Positions 61,401 through 64,000 of a DNA stretch of 64,000 nt are shown in pieces. Source of the stretch: Chryseobacterium sp. ISL-6 (GTDB lineage Bacteria; Bacteroidota; Bacteroidia; Flavobacteriales; Weeksellaceae); NCBI RefSeq assembly GCF_018613715.1, contig NZ_JAGGPT010000001.1, positions 795,919-859,918 of the forward strand, written 5' to 3'. Positions within the stretch are counted from its first letter, which is position 1, and each line of letters begins with the position of its first letter. The translations under genes were made by a program, and so were the position numbers. The notes beneath the pieces are model-generated. The model made no database searches and was not told the origin of the DNA. It worked only from the letters and a program-made list of their open reading frames with translations.

Positions 61401-64000
61401 TGATGGAAGCACAGATCCGAGAGCCAACGAACTTGAACGCAGAATTGTTCTCTCAGAATATTTAACCAAAGTACAGTGTGGAGGAAGCAATCCACCACAG
61501 GAAACCGGTTTAACCTTTAACAGCTGGTATGGAAAACCACATACAGAAATGCATTGGTGGCATGGTGTACATTACGCTTTATGGGGAAGACCCGAAATTT
61601 TGGAAAAGCAACTGGATTATTATTTCAGGTCTTTTGAAAAAGCAAAGGCTTTAGCTGAAAGACAGGGATATAAAGGTGTTCGATGGATTAAAATGTCTGA
61701 TAATGAGGGTAATGAAAGTCCTTCTTCTGTGGCTGCCTTTTTAATCTGGGAACAACCGCATATTATTTATATGACGGAACTGCTGTATCGGGATAAAAAG
61801 GATAAAAAAGTATTGGAAAAATATAAAGACCTGATTTTTGCAACGGCAGATTTTATGGCGGATTTTGCAACCTATGATAAAGAAAAAAACCGTTATAATC
61901 TAGGCAAAGGAGTGATCCCTGCTCAAGAAGTTTTCCCGGCTAAGGATACTTACAACCCAACTTATGAAGTGGCCTATTGGGATTGGGCACTAAAAACAGC
62001 ACAGCAATGGAAAGAAAGATTGGGAGAACCGAGAGATAAAAAATGGGATGACGTCATTTCAAAATTATCTCCGCTTCCAGTTCAGGATGGTGTTTATCTG
62101 GCTACAGAATCTGCAAAAGATTCGTATACTTTTCAAAAATGGATGACCGATCATCCAGCTGTTCTCGGAGCCTTGGGAATGGTTCCGGAATCTCCAAAAC
62201 TGGACAAAAAAATTATGAAAAATACGTTGGATACCGTTTGGAAAAAATGGAATTGGGAACATACCTGGGGCTGGGATTTCCCGATGACTGCCATGAATGC
62301 AGCAAGATTAGGTCTTCCATCAAAAGCTTTGGATGCTCTTTTTATGAACATTCAGACCAATACCTATTTGAAAAACGGCCATAACTACCAGGATAAACGT
62401 CTGCGTATCTATCTTCCCGGAAACGGAGGTGTTTTAACTACTGTTGCTATGATGCTGGAAGGTTGGGATAATTCAAAAGGTGAATTTCCCGGTTTTCCGA
62501 AAGATGGATCCTGGAAAATAAAAGCAGAAGGTTTCAAAAAAATGCCTTAAAAACTCACATTCATATATAGTGAAGTCTGTCCGGAAACGGCAGGCTTTTT
62601 TTATGCTTAAAATTATATTTTCGTCAATATTCAAACACAAAAAAGAAACATTAATCAATCCTTATTCGCAATTGTATTATAATATTTAAGATAATAACAA
62701 TAAAACTAACAATACAGCATAGTGCAGGATGATTTTATGGTGTTAAGCTTTTAATTTAATACAATCAAAAAATCAAAACTTATTAAACATGAAAAAAATT
62801 TCTACAACACTTTTGTTTTCTTTATTTCTGTTATCGTGTAATCATGATGATCACAGCAATCCACCAACTACTGAAAGCTGCAATTCTGAAAGGGCTTTGG
62901 CTTTTCCTGAAGCGGAAGGTTTTGGAAAATTTTCTAAAGGAGCACGAGGGGTGACGAATCCCAGCGTTTATATTGTCAGTAATCTGAATGACAGTGGTCC
63001 GGGTTCCTTTCGGGACGCTGTGAGTCAGCCCGGCAGGTTTATCGTATTTTCTGTAAGTGGTATTATCAATTTGCAATCTTCCTTAGCGATGTCACCAAAT
63101 CTTACCATAGCTGGCCAGTCAGCTCCCGGGAAGGGAATCGTTCTCTATGGCCAGAAAGTATCCTTTACGGGCGCAAATAACACCATTGCAAGATACTTCA
63201 GAATCCGACTGGGGAATGTAAACGGATTATCCAAGAATACAGATGCTTCAGGAGTAGCAAATGGTAAAAATATTATGCTGGACCACATGTCTTTTTCGTG
63301 GGGTCTCGACGAAGTTTTTTCCATCAACTGGGATAATAAAGGGTTTGAACCCGACAGTATAACCATACAGAATTCTATTATAGCACAGGGTCTGCATCGT
63401 CACAACCATTCTGCCGGTGGCCTGATCCAGACAACCGACGGGCATATCAGTATTTTAAAATCTCTGTATGAAAGTAACAAAACAAGAAATCCTAAAGTAA
63501 AAGGGAAGAATGAATTTGTAAATAATGTCATATACAATTATGGTAACCTGGGAAATACTTATGGGCATACCGTTTCTGGAGATGGCTATATTATGGGTGA
63601 TTCAGCAGGAATTTCGGAAGTGAATATTATCAATAATTATTTTGTTGCCGGTCCTTTAAATGTGGATAATCAATCGACACCATTCAGCAGAGGTACCAGC
63701 ACATTCCATTTATATCAATCGGGAAATTATTACGACTCTAATAAAAACGGGGTTTTGGACGGAAATCTGGTTCCTCAGAATACAACGGCATTTCCCGGAA
63801 ATACACCGGTTCAATTTATGAACAGCCCATTTGCATACCCTTTCAATGCAACTAACCTGTCTGCTACTCAAGCATTTTATCATGTTATACAAAATTCAGG
63901 AGCTAATTTTCCTCATCGTGATGATGTCGATAACTTGATCATTTCTGAAGTGAGTTCCAAAGGAACTCAGGGACTCTATGTGTACACTGAAAACAATCTT

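Overview
The window is AT-rich and looks like the chromosome of a Flavobacteriia member, most like Chryseobacterium. The reasons are: Bacteroidetes-type promoters (-7 box TAnnTTTG, for example at 22595, 24645 and 26819); a secreted protease with a type IX secretion sorting domain; a Y_Y_Y/Reg_prop sensor kinase; 'GNVGIN' surface proteins; and short double-glycine 'bacteriocin-like' peptides typical of that genus. I saw no rRNA, tRNA, CRISPR array, insertion sequence or phage gene. The genus is inference; the phylum is well supported.

Layout. 1-14.8 kb: small metabolic and regulatory units. These are a partial alpha/beta hydrolase, an SDR plus AraC operon, a secreted hydrolase downstream of an AraC gene, polyphosphate kinase, an aldo/keto reductase, a bestrophin-like channel, an M13 metallopeptidase, a methyltransferase, a DUF4287 protein and a two-dehydrogenase plus AraC operon. 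14.8-26.7 kb: an acyltransferase, a seven-repeat 'YWKNG' lipoprotein, Crp, AraC, TetR/MFS, a phosphoesterase, an OmpH-like chaperone, and a MarR-Usp-flavoreductase unit. 26.8-33 kb: a large sensor kinase with its LuxR-type response regulator, followed by two paralogous secreted proteins, one with a C1q-like C-terminus. 33-41.2 kb: a flavoprotein disulfide reductase, an SDR, a decayed fragment of the 'GNVGIN' family, a stand-alone NRPS-like adenylation-carrier-reductase enzyme, a secreted esterase, and two tandem Cys-rich peptides with GG leaders. 41.2-48 kb: a MarR-GNAT fusion under a 23-bp palindrome, a reductase/hydrolase pair, AraC, a DUF4440-like protein, a possible phospholipase C-like/beta-barrel protein and an orphan hypothetical. 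48.5-55 kb: two tandem TPR-membrane-HTH regulators and a thermolysin-like T9SS cargo protease. 55.4-64 kb: a pectin-degrading cluster (GH28, DUF4450-type, GH65-like and a PL1 pectate lyase cut by the window edge) without SusC/SusD in view.

Regulation is the main theme. There are five AraC regulators, two MarR, one TetR, one Crp, a two-component system and two TPR-HTH proteins. Several carry readable candidate operators nearby. Two operons that end in an AraC gene both have a direct repeat (11 or 14 bp, 21 or 23 bp spacing) just upstream of the promoter. Both MarR genes have palindromes over the promoter.

The most novel-looking items are: the GG-leader peptide pair (four and six cysteines); the orphan A-PCP-reductase enzyme; the YWKNG propeller-like lipoprotein; the predicted hydrolase/barrel fusion at 45.7-47.4 kb; and the 15-bp element shared by the two pectin transcription units.
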